Of a stretch of 64,000 nt of DNA, positions 22,324 to 35,250 are shown piece after piece. This stretch comes from Adenanthera pavonina (taxonomy: Eukaryota; Streptophyta; Magnoliopsida; Fabales; Fabaceae). Numbering within the stretch: the stretch's first letter is position 1; every line of letters starts with the position of its first letter. Both the position numbers and the translations under genes were made by a program. The notes beneath the pieces are model-generated. The model worked only from the letters and a program-made list of their open reading frames with translations. It was not told the origin of the DNA and did no database searches. The stretch covers positions 25,828,001 to 25,892,000 of the forward strand of contig JAIVEN010000010.1 of assembly GCA_026686845.1 (NCBI GenBank), in the 5' to 3' direction.

Positions 22324-23282
22324 GTTCCAGTTTTTGGCAGCAAGTAACAGCCTCATACCTATAGAGAGACTGGACCTCAACAGTCTTCTCTGAAGGTTTT
22401 GGATATTATCTGTCTTAGGTAATTTTTTTTCTTTTTGGTGTTGATAAAAAATTTTGAAAATACAATTTATCAAAACTTTTTCTTTGTTTATTAAAAAAAA
22501 AACCTTCTTTTCCAAACAATGCATTTGTTATATTAATTTGTCTTTCTCTAAATTTTACTTATATGATTTGTTTTATGAAGTATAAAAATATAGACATATT
22601 CTCATCACTTATAAATTATAAATTATAAATAGTATAATTTATTATAAATTTTATTATATATTAATACATTAATTGATGTTAATATACACAATTTTTTTTT
22701 GATAAACCATAATATACATAGTTTTAATAACACTTGATTGGATGGACCGAATTAATGGAAAAGAAAATGTTGATATTTGTAAGATATATCAATAGGTTAT
22801 CTGATTTTTGATATGCATATCAATTCCAAGAGTAGGGAATCGTAACAAATTATTTATTGATTTGTTAGGATTCCTAATGCAAATCTTTCTTAACTTATAA
22901 ATTTCAATCAAAATATTATAACGTTCCGTCAATATCCATGTAGCAATTTAAATCAATATCTTTAGATCTAAATTGACAAAGAAAAACCAAAGTCAATCCC
23001 TTTCTTTTAGAATTTTCAAAATCATATAAAATTAAAAAATTATCTTTATATTTTTAAATTTAGAGAATCCCCTTTTGTGAGGTGATTATTTATTATTCAA
23101 GTACTAAAAAACTTATAATATAACTTCCTCTTAAAAAAATCTTTTTCAAGTAAAACAAATAATAATTAAATGAAGAGAAAAGCTTAAAAAGTGATAATAA
23201 TATAAAAAATATTGTTAGATTATATATATACACATTTTATGATGATGCACTAGTGAATTCTGATGCAATTTACGGCCAATTT
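22324..23282. other. AT-rich DNA, no gene recognised
   Basis: About 960 bp between the gypsy LTR and the deleted SIRE-type copy. It is strongly AT-rich, with short runs of T and A and no coding motif on either strand. I could not link it to any other element in the window. Confidence 0.4.
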
Positions 23283-23982
23283 TTACAATCCCTTGTGATA
23301 TCTCCTCACAAGAAAATCTATCTTCTAGATGAAGATTAGATTGGTTACAAAGATGAAACTCTCTTGAATAGAGTGAATATGAAAGTTGAAGTACAAGTAT
23401 TGAAGTAAGAGGGTAAAAGTCTTTGAGTAGAAAATTTGGCAGAATTTCAGTATATACAAAGTTTGATTCATTACCCACAACTTCAAATGATGTTATATTT
23501 ATAGATTTAGGTCTCAAATGTCCGTTAGAGACAAAATCTATCTATTGGAGAAGTTATCCAACAGTTACTCTGAAAAACTATCCGTTAACCAACCGCATTT
23601 AATGCTTCTAACATACTGAAATTCGAATTTTGGTTAGTCAACAGATGAATTTTGAAGGAACCGAAGGTTAAAGCTTCCAATGTTGAAATACTGAAGTTCG
23701 TCTGTTTATGAAGTGAAATTCGAATTTTGAAACTTAGAAAATTTCTTCATGTTGTGACATACGAATTTTCAGGAAGAAAGTTTTTCTGTTAAGTGTGAAC
23801 AGTGTTTTTAATTTGCTATAGTGCCTTCGAAATTCAAAATTTTGGAACCCAAAAATTCATCTGTCCGCAGCAAGCTCAAAAGGCACAGTAGTTCATTTCC
23901 TTTGAAATTTGAATTTTCAAAGAGTGAAGTTCATTTGTCAGAGAGACCTCTTTTCAGACTTACTTCAACATTCAAATTTGTA
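23283..23982 (-). repeat. Fragment of 3' LTR fused to pol
   Basis: It matches the middle of the 27088-28719 LTR (from the CTTTACAATCCCTTGTG region through the TATA region into U3). Its right edge, at AACATTCAAATTTGTAAG, runs straight into integrase sequence near 23985. The left edge fades near 23283 into AT-rich DNA. Confidence 0.85.
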
Positions 23983-23984
23983 AG

Positions 23985-25245
23985 TTAGACTTTTTATTGA
24001 AAACTCTATATGCCTTACTTCTACTAGAATAGCCTAGAAATATACCTTCATCAGATTTGGCATCAAACTTACCCAGATTCTCCTTTCCATTGTTGTGAAT
24101 GAAGCATTTGTAGCCGAACACATGGAGATGTGACAGATTTGGCTTTCTTCCCTTGTACGGCTCATAAGGAGTCTTCCCAAGGATTGGTTTGATGTAGGCT
24201 CTATTAATGATGTAGCTAGCTGTATTCACTGCATCAGCCCGAAACACTTGAGATAGCTCTTTTTCATTCAGCATAGCTCTAGCCATCTCTCCAATGGTTA
24301 TGTTCTTTCTTTCTACTACATTCTGTTGAGGAGTTCTTGGAGCTGAGAAGTTGTGATCAATTCCATGCTCATTACAATACTCCAAAAAGTATGAGTTCTC
24401 AAACTCTCGTCCATGATTTGACCTGATAGACATAATGGAAATACCCTTCTCATTTTGCACTTTCTTAGCTAAGGTTACAAATGCATCAAAGGTATCACTT
24501 TTAGAGGAAAGAAACAATGTCCCTGTAAATCTAGAGTAATCATCCACAATTACAAGCACATACAGATTTCCACCGATGCTTTTTACCCTAGATGGACCAA
24601 GTAAATCCATATGTAGTAGTTCTAGTGGTTTAGTTGTGGTGACTACATTTTTAGGTTTAAAAGAAGATTTAGTTTGCTTTCCTCTTAAGCATGCATCATA
24701 TTCTTTGTCTTTTTCAAAAGCAATTTTTGGCAGGCCAGTGACTAGCTCATTTTTAACCAGTTTTGAAAGTTGATTCATGTTAACATGAGCTAATCTTCTA
24801 TGCCATAGCCAACTATCATTGTCCTGACTAATTAAGCAAACAGAATCTAAGGGAGGAAGTTATCAAGATCAATAGTATAACAGTTACCATCCCTTTGAGC
24901 TTTGAGGATTACTTTGTGATCACTTTTTCTGATGACTAGGTAGAATTTTGAGTCAAACAGCACCCAATTTCCTTTGTCACATGTTTGGCTCACACTCAGC
25001 AGATTGTGGTTGAGGCCTATCAGAAATAGAACCTCTTTAATAGATGTTTTAGGATTTTTGCCCACAATGCCAATGCCGACTATTTTTCCATATTGATCAC
25101 CTCCAAATGTCACCTTTCCTCCTTTCTTGTCTCTAAGGGTGATGAACTTCTCCTTGTCACCAGTCATGTGACTTGAGCAGGCACTGTTCATGTACCATTT
25201 GTTGTTTCTTTTAGCTTTGAGATAGACTTGCAAAACAAAGTTCAA
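23985..25245 (-). pseudogene. pol remnant: protease and integrase only
   Basis: Two frames. The first (25245-24847) holds WYMNSACSSHMTG, where the catalytic Asp of the protease has become Asn, and ends after a one-base deletion near 24860 relative to the complete copy. The second (24778-23985) holds the integrase from MNQLSKLVKNELVTGLP through HMDLLGPSRVKS to GIFLGYSSRSKAYRV. The second catalytic Asp is lost (IRSNHGREFEN against IRSDHGGEFEN in the complete element), and one Gly codon is missing before VVERKN. So both enzymes are dead. The sequence stops at the junction with LTR DNA near 23985. Confidence 0.9.
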
Positions 25246-27032
25246 GTTTTCTTCTTAGGTACCCAAATCTGCTTGGGTCATTTTCTGTCAGTAGTGTTTT
25301 CCCTAAATACAAATGTACCTTTGGGAACCCATTTAACCTTCTTGTCAAGTCCATTTTTGTTTATAGCACAAGAACTGGAAATATGTCCCTTTTTGTTACA
25401 GAAATGACAGGTGGTAAAGGGACTGCTGGATTGAGAAGCAGGAAGAAAACAATGCAGATAATATTTTTGCTTTGCATGCTTCGGTTGATTATATGATTCA
25501 ATCTGATATAACATATGATCTTTCTTTCTATTTCCATCAGCATGCACAAAATGTCTCATGTATACATTCTGATTTTTCTTCCTAATTTTTTCTTCAATAG
25601 CACATGGATCATAGCCAAGTCCAGCTTTCCCTTGTGATATTCTTTGGCTCCCCATTAAAGCAAACAACATATCTTTACCCCTAGTAAGCCTAGACATGCT
25701 TTTCACTAGATATTCATTGGTTTGCTTCAGTTCAATGCATGTTTTACAGCAAACAGATTCAGCAACAGGTAGAGAAACAATTTCAGAAATAATATGTTGG
25801 GATTCCAGTTTGTTAATTCTTTTCTTAGCTTACTTCAGTTCTTTAGCAATTTTAACAAACTCATCATGCAGCTCATGAAATGCATCCAATAATTCGGAAT
25901 AGGAAGGTTCAGATTCATACACCTCATTCTCTTGGTCACTGCTGCATGGAATTTCAGCTTCTTCAGAGGCAAGTGCCATGAGACAAATGTTCGTAATTTC
26001 ATCTTCTTCTTTGTTTGAGCTGTTGCCCCATATTGATGAGATGTAAGCTTTCTTCTTCTTGCCTTTGTCTGCAGCTTTCTTTTCTTTCTCTTGCTTCTTT
26101 AGGAACTGCGGACAATCCCATTTGATATGTCCTTGCCTCTTGTACTCATAGCTAGTCACAGGCTCTTTTGCCTCTTTCTTGCTGTCTCCAGCTACTCCTC
26201 TCTTGAAGATTTTCTTGTTTCTCTTCTTACTGTAGAATCTTCCGAATTTTTTGACCATCATAGTCAGAGTTTCTTCATCCAGCTCATCTCCATCATTAGA
26301 ATCCTTTTCCTTTTCTTCAGCAGCTTTGAGAGCAAGACCTTTCTTCTTTCTGTCTTGTCCAGCTTCCTTGAGAGCTTTTATTTTTCCTTCATATTCCTCA
26401 AGGCTGCCGAATAGAGCTGTGACAGAAGCCATGGATTCTCCTCTGGCTTCCTCTATTGCTGTTACCTTGGGCTGCCATTCTAGAGGGAGAGCTCTGAGGA
26501 TCTTTCTAACTTTCTCTATTTGAGTGTATTCCTTTCCCAGGCTCTTTAGTTGATTCACAATGAGAGTGAATCTCTTTTGTAGCTCTTTTACAGTTTCACC
26601 TTCAGCCATTCTGAAGCCCTCGTATTCTACAATGCAGGTATTCAATTTATTTTCCCTGACTCCAGTTGTTCCTTCATGAGCAATCTGTAGGGTGTCCCAT
26701 ATTTCCTTAGCAGTGGAGCATTATAAGACTCTGTAGAATTCGTCTTGATTCAAGGCACTGACTAAACAATGTTTTTCCTTGAAGTTTAACAAGACTCTCC
26801 TTCTGTCTTCCTCATTCCATTCAGCTTCTGGCTTTTCTCTGTACTTTCCATCATCTTCTAAAGCCATTGGGACAAAGTCTCCCTTCTGAATGACTGACCA
26901 GATGTCCAAATCGATTGATTGGAGATAGATTTGCATTCTCATCTTCCAGTAACCATAGTGCTCTCCACTGAAGCCAGGTGGTCTATTTGTATTGTTCCCT
27001 TCTGGTAATATACTTTCCCCAAACCAAGCCAT
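25242..27032 (-). pseudogene. Gag with three internal stops
   Basis: One frame from the ATG at 27032 (MAWFGESILPEG) to the natural stop at 25244-25242, interrupted by stops at about 26721-26723, 25830-25832 and 25278-25280. It is colinear with the gag at 9269-11068: Gag core, KELQKRFTLIVNQLKSLGKE, a first knuckle altered to SYEYKRQGHIKWDC (two Cys lost), an acidic stretch and the second knuckle CHFCNKKGHISSSC. As in the complete element, the start of pol lies in the -1 frame over the gag stop. No functional Gag is expected. Confidence 0.9.
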
Positions 27033-27073
27033 TTTAATTCCCGGACTGTGAGATCCTTTGAATGAGAATCCGG

Positions 27074-27085
27074 GATCTGATACCA
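27074..27085 (-). other. Primer binding site
   Basis: The minus strand reads TGGTATCAGATC next to the 5' LTR; it differs at one base from the initiator-Met complement seen in the complete element (TGGTATCAGAGC). Confidence 0.85.
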
Positions 27086-27087
27086 CT

Positions 27088-28719
27088 TGTTAGTTATGCT
27101 GACTTCCCAAGAGGAGGGTGAATTGGGAAGATTAAAATTTTCTGCACAAAGTAAAGATAATGAAGAAAGCAAGGTATGACAGAAAAACAGAGTATAAAGT
27201 AGTAAGATAAAAGACTAGTGATAGAGAGAAGAAAAACTCTGATATTTATCCTGGTTCGGTCTCTCCTCTTGACCTACGTCCAATCCCCAAGACAATACTT
27301 GAGATTTTCCACTATTCAGCAAGAATTCAATGGGCTTCTTGCAAATGCCACAGTACAACTTCAGTGCTCTGTATTCTAGAGCTCACTCAATCTCATTCTG
27401 CACTTTCACCAAGTGCTTTACAATCCCTTGTGATATCTCCTCACAAAAAAATCTATCTTCCAGATGAACATTAGATTGGTTACAAAGATGAAACTCTCTT
27501 GAATAGAGTGAATATGAAAGTTGAAGTACAAGTATTGAAGTAAGAGGGTAAAAGTCTTTGAGTAGAAGATTTGGCAGAATTTCAGTATATACAAAGTTTG
27601 ATTCATTACCCACAACTTCAAATGATCTTATATTTATAGATTTAGGTCTCAAATGTCCGTTAGAGACAAAATCTATCCATTGGAGAAGTTATCCGACGGT
27701 TACTTTGAAAAATTATCCGTTAACCAACCGCATTTAATGCTTCTGACATACTAAAATTCAAATTTCGGTTGGTCAATAGACGAATTTTGAAGGAACCGAA
27801 GGTTAAAGCTTCCAATGTTGAAATACTGAAGTTTGTCTGTTTATGAAGTGAAATTCGAATTTTGAAACTTAGAAAATGTCTTCATGTTGTCACATATGAA
27901 TTTTCAGGAAGAAAGCTTTTCTGTTAAGTGTGAACAGTGTTTTTAATTTGCTACAGTGCCTTCGAAATTCGAATTTTGGAACCCCAAAATTCATCTGTCC
28001 ATAGCAGGCTCAAAAAGAACAGTAGTTCATTTCCTTTAAAATTCAAATTTTCAAAGAGTGAAGTTCGTCTGTCAGAGAGACCTCTTTTCAGACTTACTTC
28101 AACATTCGAATTTGTAAACACTGTCCTTCGTATGTCATCATATCATTTCAACAGACTCACAACTTTAGCTTCTGAGATTCGAATTTTCATGTTCAAAGTT
28201 CGTCTGTCAGTGAGCAATTTTAAAACTCAATATGATCTTGATTTCAGATGAACTTTAACATTGTTTCAGACGAATTTCTTCAGGTTTTATAAATTTCATT
28301 TTGTCTGAAATTCAAATGTTCAAAATCCAAAGTTCGTCTGTTGCTCAACAACTTCTTTCAGACACTTATGAAAATTCAAATTTTGGAAAATCAAAATTCA
28401 TCTGTCAAAGAGGCATCTCTTCAGACTTATTCAGTTTTAACTCAAAATTCGAATTTCCAATATGACAGTTCATTGTAAACTTTTCAAACTTCATCTGTTA
28501 GTGGGTATTTTTCAAATATTTCATAAAATCAAGTTTTTAAAACATCTTTTCATCAAATCAAAGTCTTTTACCCATATTTAAACATATCTAATGACCCTAC
28601 AACAAATTTTGCACAGATTACTCAGAGCTTCTTCACTTGAACCACTTTGAGCTCCTTTGATATCTTCATTCCAAGCTCTTGAATGTTGGTTTGGAATCAT
28701 CAAAACTCTAGATTCAACA
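27088..28719 (-). repeat. 5' LTR of the deleted SIRE-type element
   Basis: 1632 bp, TGTTAGTTATGCTGAC to GATTCAACA on the plus strand. It is shorter than the 1.86-kb type and closest to the solo LTR at 47140-48800. The module spacing is kept: AAATTCGAATTT starts at 27965 and TTCATCTG at 27990, 25 bp apart. Confidence 0.9.
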
Positions 28720-29082
28720 AGTTCAAATTCTACAAATAAGCTCACTATTGAAAAATAGAAAATTTGACCTTTAAAGTTTCTTCACTAATGGATTGATGGT
28801 GGCTTTATATTGCCATATTATTTATTGATTATTTTATGCATTTGGCATGTTAATGTTGACTGTTATAAAATTTTGGGAGGCTCAATAATTAGGGGAGACT
28901 TTATTGAAATTTTTACATAACTCATAGGATACTAATGTATTTTATGGAAATTATGGAACCATGCAAGCGATCTATTTTCAATGATTAAATTTTTGAGCTT
29001 GATTTTCCTTTGGTATGGAAATTGTAATATAGTTCTTTATAATTAAAGATAACTTCTGGAATCCAATTTCCTTTAGGTAATC
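28720..29082 (+). other. CACTA leader, no gene
   Basis: AT-rich 360 bp between the SIRE-type LTR and the first transposase ATG. No CACTA terminus and no subterminal repeats are visible here, so the true left end lies elsewhere or has been lost. Confidence 0.5.
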
Positions 29083-32000
29083 ATGGATCGTAGTTGGATA
29101 AATGCTAGACGAACAAGTGATGAATATGAGAATGGAGTTGAGTAATTTCTAGAATTTGCTAAAAGAAATGTTCTTGATAATAATGGGAAGTTTTATTATC
29201 CATGTATGCAATGTTTGAATGGGAGGCGATTGAGTATTGCCAAAATGACAGACCATCTATTTTGTAATGGGTTCAATAAGAACTATACATAATGGATATG
29301 GCATGGTGAAATAGAAATGCCAAGTGTAAATAAAAGGGATGAAGTTGATGCAGATTTGAATGACCGATTGAAGGACATGATTCGTGATATTGGAGTGGAG
29401 TTTTTTTATCGAACACATGTATATGATAGATTGTACAGTGATGCAAAGAAACCTTTGTACCCAAGGTGTACTAAATACACACGATTGTAAGCAGTGTTGA
29501 GATAGATCAAGTTGAAAGCGAGAAATGGGTGAAGTGATAATAGTTTCACAGATTTGCTTGAGTTGTTGAAAGATATGCTTCCTGAAGGTAATGATCTTCT
29601 AAATCGTAACTATAAGGCAAAGAAAATCCTATATCCAATGGGTTTGGAGTTTAAAAAGATACATGCTTGCCCCAATGATTGTTTATTGTAAAGAAATGAG
29701 TATGAAGGGCTGGATGTATGTCCAAAATGTGGCGTTTCCTGTTATAAAGTGAAAGAGGATGGTGATGAGATCATTAATGGGTCTCCTTTGAAGGTATTGT
29801 GGTACCTCCCAATAATACCAAGGTTCAAATGCTTGTTTGCTAACATAAAGGATGCAAAGAACTTGGGATGGCATGCAGATAGGAGAAAATCTTATGGAAA
29901 GCTTCAACATCCAGCTGATTCTCCTCAATGGAAAAAAATTGACCAATTGTTTCCTGAATTTGGTTGTAAGCCAAGAAATCTGAGGCTTGGACTCTATACG
30001 GATGGATTGAACCTTTATGGCAATCTTAGCAATAAACACAATTTATGGCCTGTTCTCCTAGTGGTTTACAATCTCCCTCCTCAACTATGTATGAAACACA
30101 AGTACATCATCTTGTCTATGATGATCTCAAGCCCAAAACAGCCAGGAAATGACATTGATATATACTTAGGACCTTTGGTTGAGGAATTAAAGATGTTGTG
30201 GGATAAAGGTGTGGATGTGTTTGATGCGTATCACAAAGAGTCTTTTATGTTGTGTGCCATGATCTTCTGCACAATCAATTGTTAGATATGCTGGCTTCCC
30301 AAGAGGGGGTGAATTGGGAAGATTAAAATTTTCTGCAAAAGTCAAGAAAATAATGAAAGTAAAAGTGACAGTAAAAACAAAGTATAGAGGAATAACAAGG
30401 TAAGAGTAGTAAAAGAGAAGGGAAGACACAGATGTTTATCCTAGTTCAGTCTTTTTATCTTGACCTACGTCCAGTCCCCAAGTCACCACTTGAGATTTTC
30501 CACTATCTTGCAATTACCTCAGTACATCTTGATGCTATGTTCTTGGAGCTTACAATCTCACTCTTTGCACTCTAACTAAGTGCTTCCCAAATCCCTTGTG
30601 ATATCCCCTCACAAGAAAATCTTTCTTCCAGATGAAGATAAGATTGATTACAATGATTAAACTCTCTAATTAAGAGTGTATATGAAAGTTGAAGTACAGA
30701 ATAATGAAGTATATGAGAGTAAGAGACTTTGACTTAAGAATTTGATAGAGTTTTAGTATATACAATGTAAAATCGTTACCCACAACTTCAAATGAAGTTC
30801 TATTTATAGATTTATGTCTTAACTATATGTTAAAGACAAGATCTAGCTATTAGAGATGTTAGCCAATGGTTACTCTGTAAAACTATCTATTCACCAATCG
30901 CATTTAATGCATCGGACACTCAAAGTTTGAATTTTGGTTTGTCAATAGATGAATTTCGCAGTGACCTAAAGCTAAAGACTTCAATGTTGAACTTCAAAGT
31001 TCACCTGTTATGAAGCAAAGTTCGAATTTTCATTTTTGAAAAAATGTTTCTATGTTGGAACATACAAATTTTTAAGTTTAAAGTACTTCTAGAAAGTGGG
31101 AATAGTTATTTTTAAGTTTAAGGCACAATAGTTCATATTTTCGAAATTTAAACTTTTAAAATCCAAAGTTTGTCTATCAAAGAGAGCTCTTATCAGACTT
31201 AGTTCAAAGTTTGAATTTCTGAATACCAATATTCGTATGTTAACAGATTATCATAATAGACTTGTAAGCTTTGTTTTTACCATTCAAATTTTCAAAATCA
31301 AAGTTTATCTATGAGTGAGCTAGCTTTGGATCTTTTTTTTTTTACTTTACTTTCAGATGAACTTTGACATATCCTTAAATGAATTTTTCATTTTTCATGA
31401 ATTGTGTTTTATTAGAAATTCAAATTTTCAAAACTCAAAGTTCGTCTGTTAGAAAAGGCTCTTATCAGACTTAATCCAAAGTTCAAATTTCTGCACTCAA
31501 AGTTCATCTGTCAGAGGAATCTCTTTTCTTACTAACTTATTTTCAATTCAAAATTTGAATTTCAGAAGCCAAAGTTCAAATTTTCAAAGCAATAGATCAG
31601 TTTTAACATTTTAAAGTTCGTCTGTTAATGGGTGTTTTCCAAATATCCCATAAATTATCATAGAATCATATTTCTGAAACATTCTTTTGCAAGTTAAAAG
31701 TCTTTTACTCAAATTAAACATAGTCAGGAATCCTATATCTAATCTTGTGCTGATTTTACTTGGATTTCTCCATTTGAGATCTCTTATACACCTTTGATAT
31801 CTTATTTCCAAGCTTTAGAAGGTTGGTTTGGAATTATCAAAACACTTGATTCAATATCAATGACTTCCCTACATATGGAAACTTGTCCGGATATAATGTT
31901 AAGGGCCACAAAGCATACCCTATATGTGAAGAAGAGACATGTTATCATCAACTTAAACATAGAAAGAAGACTATCTACCTTGGCCATAGAAAATTTTTGA

Positions 32001-33051
32001 AAAAACACCACCCTTATCGTAGATTAAAAAAAGCTTTCAATGGCTTGTAAGAGTATGAAAATGCTCCAAAACCAATAACTGTAAAGCAAGTTTATCAATG
32101 GGTGAAAAACATCAATGTGATCTTTGGTAAGACCCAAAAGCTTGCAATTGAAAACAATTTATGGAAAAAAAGGTCTATCTTCTTTGATCTTCCATATTGG
32201 CATAGTCTTGAGGTGAGGCACAGTCTTGATGTGATGCACGTGGAGAAAAATGTGTGTGATAGTCTTATTGGAACACTTTTAGACATAAAGGGGAAGAGTA
32301 AGGATGGTGTGAATGTGAGATTGGGCTTGGTTGAAATGGGAATACGAGCAGACTTGGCTCGACAGCCAGCAGGAAAGAGGACTTATTTGCCCCTAGCTTG
32401 TTATACATTGTCCAAAATGGAGAGAAGAAGCTTTTGTGAGTGTTGACATGGCATCAAAGTGCCACAAGGGTATTATTCAAACATCAAGAGGCTTGTGTCA
32501 ATGAAAGATTTGAAATTAGTAGGCTTAAAGTCTCATGATTGTCATGTCTTGATGCAACAACTATTACCAGTGGCTATTTGTGACATATTGCCAAAAAATG
32601 TGGGACACGCTATAACTAGACTATATTTCTTCTTCAATACTATATGTAGCAAAGTGATAGACCCCCAGAAGTTGGATGAATTGGAGAATGATGTTGTTGT
32701 TATTTTGTGCCAACTTGAGATGTACTTTTACCATCTTTTTTGGACATCATGATTCATTTAATTGTTCATTTGGTTAGAGAGATAAGGCTTTGCGGCCCAA
32801 TTTATTTGAGATGGATGTATCTAATTGAGCGATACATGAAAATCCTAAAAGGGTATGTTAAGAATTCAAATCAGCCTGAGGCATCTATTGTTGCAAGATA
32901 TGTTGCCAAAGAGGCTATTGAGTTTTGTATTGAATACATGTCAACAGTAGAAGCTATTAGACTTCCAAAGTCTCACCACGAGGGAAGAAGTGAAGATAAG
33001 GGTACACGAGGAGGTAAAGTGAAAAGCATGGGCCATGCAGAAGTGTTATAG
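29083..33051 (+). pseudogene. TNP2-type CACTA transposase, interrupted by a solo LTR
   Basis: It starts at ATG 29083 (MDRSWINARRTSDEYENGV). The first ~80 codons form the transposase-associated domain (FYYPCMQCLNG), with stops at 29143 and 29290. The TNP2 body runs from LLELLKDMLPEGNDLLNRNY through CPKCGVSCYKVKEDGDEI, LWYLPIIPRFKCLF and LYTDGLNLYGN to ISSPKQPGNDIDIYLGPLVE, and after the LTR from FPTYGNLSGYNVKGHKAYP through SLDVMHVEKNVCDSLIGTLL. A DUF4218-type segment (CYTLSKMERR ... IVARYVAKEAIEFCIEYM) closes it near 33051. The transposase binds the terminal and subterminal repeats and cuts the ends in active relatives. The LTR sits between ACAATCAAT and GACTTCCC; without it the frame reads straight through. 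Several stops and a frameshift near 32740 remain, so it is inactive. Confidence 0.92.
30280..31856 (-). repeat. Solo SIRE-type LTR inside the CACTA transposase
   Basis: 1577 bp, subfamily C/H/J, flanked by the perfect 5-bp repeat TCAAT (30275-30279 and 31857-31861). The terminal CA has become TA at the right edge. No internal element sequence is present, so recombination between two LTRs has removed the interior. It carries weathered copies of the motif array. Confidence 0.93.
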
Positions 33052-33337
33052 ACACATTTATACATCTTGAATAACACTGATGAAGTTCAGCCTTACTTGA
33101 CCATGCATAAAAACATTGTCAAGGAAAAGAATCCTCGAAAGAGTGATAAATGGTTGGTGAATAAGCATAATAAGACGTTTAGATACTGGTTCAATGAACT
33201 AGTTATAAATGATGATAATGTGTCTAATACACTAAGATGATTAGTCGGTGGGCCTCACTTTTAATGTCATATGTTAGAGTGGATATGACATCAATGGGTA
33301 TTCATTCTATACAAAAGCCTAGGATAACAAGAGCACC

Positions 33338-33751
33338 ATGCAAAATAGTGGAGTTACGGTAGTAGTTGAAGTGATGCATTTTTCTAGTTCAAAGGATAGA
33401 AACCCTATTTTGGCAGCCACATCATATTTTGGGATTATTGAGGAGATATGGGAGGTTGATTACATAGCATTTAGAATTCCTATTTTCAAATGCAAGTGGG
33501 TTGATAGTAATACTGATATTCGAATAAATGAGTTAGGATTTACCTTGGTGGATCTTAGTAGGGTAGGATACAAGGAGGAGCCCTTTATCATGACAAACCA
33601 AGCAAAACAAATTTTTTATGCGTCAATCTGGCTGACAAAAAGTGGTCCATTGTTCTCCAAGGGAAGAGACAGATTGCTAGTATTAAGGATAATGAATCTA
33701 CTTTTGATATTGATGAAACCCCTTCTTTTTCTTCAAGGCTACCTCAACTAA
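33338..33751 (+). pseudogene. DUF4216 segment of the CACTA
   Basis: An open stretch of about 137 codons containing GVTVVVEVMHFSSSKDRNPI, TSYFGIIEEIWEVDYIAFRI and FTLVDLSRVGYKEEPFI, the pattern of the domain that usually follows TNP2 in plant CACTA elements. The linking sequence from 33052 to 33337 is coding-like but broken (GHAEVL, then IHLNNTDEVQPYL in another frame). It would be the C-terminal part of the first transposase in an intact relative. Its biochemical role is not known. A stop near 33751 and a frameshift end it. Confidence 0.8.
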
Positions 33752-34002
33752 ATGAAGAAGATGAAATAGATGATGTACATGCCATAAGACATGTTCATCA
33801 TGAAGGGATTTGGGAGAATATTCTTATATAGGATAATTTCTCCTGAGGTAATTTTCCCATTTCACACGCACATGCACATTCAAAGTTTAATTTTGCATAC
33901 ACATAGGGTTAATTTCATTTATTATTTTTATTTAAATTGTTATTGTAATTTAATTTTATTTCAATGTACTTACATTTCTTATCTTATTGTCTAAACAGGG
34001 AT

Positions 34003-35250
34003 ATGGATTCCTCTAGCAATTTTAGCAATTCTAAGCAACCTACTGTGATAGCTACGAAGAGTACTACTAGTAGAAGTGCCACTGGTAGACATACCATGAC
34101 TATGAGTTCATCAACCAAATCTCGAGGCACTCAACAGAGATTACATGTTGATCTTAGTGAGCTAGATTATGAAAGACGCCATGAAAGGACCCAATTTAAG
34201 AGTTATTTAGGAGATTTGGCTCGCAGTAAAGTCAACATCTTGCTCCCTATGTGGAAAAAAGTTCCATATTTTATCAAAGACCAGATTTGGCAAGATATCT
34301 TCGTATAAACCTTTGTATTGATATATTTTTCTATATATTTTAATATAATATTACTCATTAATAAGTTAATTATATGTATGTGTTAAATTGTAGATTACTT
34401 ATAACATCCCTACTACTATTGCAATGAGGAAGCAATGTTTAACAATTGCAGTAAAGCGGTGCAGGGGATTTAAAACAAGTCTCACTAATAGATACATTTA
34501 TGGTAAATTGAAGGGACAAAATCCATGCATCAAGTATCCATACATAGATGAAGAGACATGGTAGAAGTTTGTTCAAATTCAACTATCTCTTGAATGTTAG
34601 GTAATTAAATTTATCATTTTCATTATTTAATTTATAATTATGAGTGCTTACTTAAAAAGCTTATTGGATTTATATCTAACAAAAATTAAGAGAAGAAAAT
34701 AAAGAGAGGTAAAAACAAAATGTGTATCCACACAACTTGTCTCGTGGAGGACATAAGTTGTTGGAGCATAAGATGATAGAAGATAAGTTGCAGCAAAGAC
34801 AAGAAGCTGCAAAGTCAGACCCATCCATTGTTGTTTGTCCTCCATCATCCCCAAATCGTACTAAAAAATGGAAGAGGGAAAGGTTGAATAAGCATGGACA
34901 ATATATCACTATTGAAGCTAGAGTGGTTGGCGAAAAGATTGTAAGTAAATAGTAATCATTCATAGTGATTATGTGACTTCAATAGTGTAATTGCTAATTA
35001 ACTATATTTGTTACTTGAATGTTATAGGATTCTCTTGAGGAGGAAGTCTCTCAAGGATTATTTACTCCATGTGGGAGGCAAGATATATTAGTTACTGCTT
35101 TAGGCAAGGATGAGCACTTAGAACATGTTAGGGGTATGGGAGGAGGAGTGGGAATCAAACAATATTTTGGATCATGTTCGCACCATCATGGGGGAATGGT
35201 GTTTGAGCATAAGATGAAAAAATGTTGGATAAGGTTAAGAAGGAAATAGA
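34003..35250 (+). pseudogene. Second CACTA gene, plant transposase (Ptta/En/Spm) region
   Basis: It appears to be split by introns: exon 34003-34307 (MDSSSNFSNSKQPTVIATKS ... LPMWKKVPYFIKDQIWQDI), an AT-rich gap, exon about 34394-34600 (IPTTIAMRKQCLTIAVKRCR ... FKTSLTNRYIYG), exon about 34690-34950 (YPHNLSRGGHKLLEHKMIED ... GQYITIEARVV), and exon about 35029-35250 (DSLEEEVSQGLFTPCGRQDI ... IKQYFGS). Most gaps start near GT and end at an AG (for example TTGTAG before 34394). This is the order of the second ORF of plant CACTA elements, thought to bind subterminal repeats. A stop (TAG near 34560) and others break it. Exon edges are my estimate. Confidence 0.8.

Larger units (their letters stand above)
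23283..28719 (-). mobile_element. Internally deleted SIRE-type element
   Basis: From right to left: 5' LTR (27088-28719), primer site, gag, the protease-integrase part of pol, and then directly a 700-bp fragment of the 3' LTR (23283-23982). The rest of pol (RT and RNase H), ORF2, the polypurine tract and part of the 3' LTR are absent, about 6 kb compared with 860-12983. It has stops in gag and a frameshift in pol, so it cannot move by itself. Confidence 0.9.

Noticed and set aside
23215..23517. Frame starting MRPKSINITSFEVVG, also at 27383 and 47435
   Set aside because: It is in the antisense-free R/U3 part of LTRs and is repeated with them; length and frame vary among copies.
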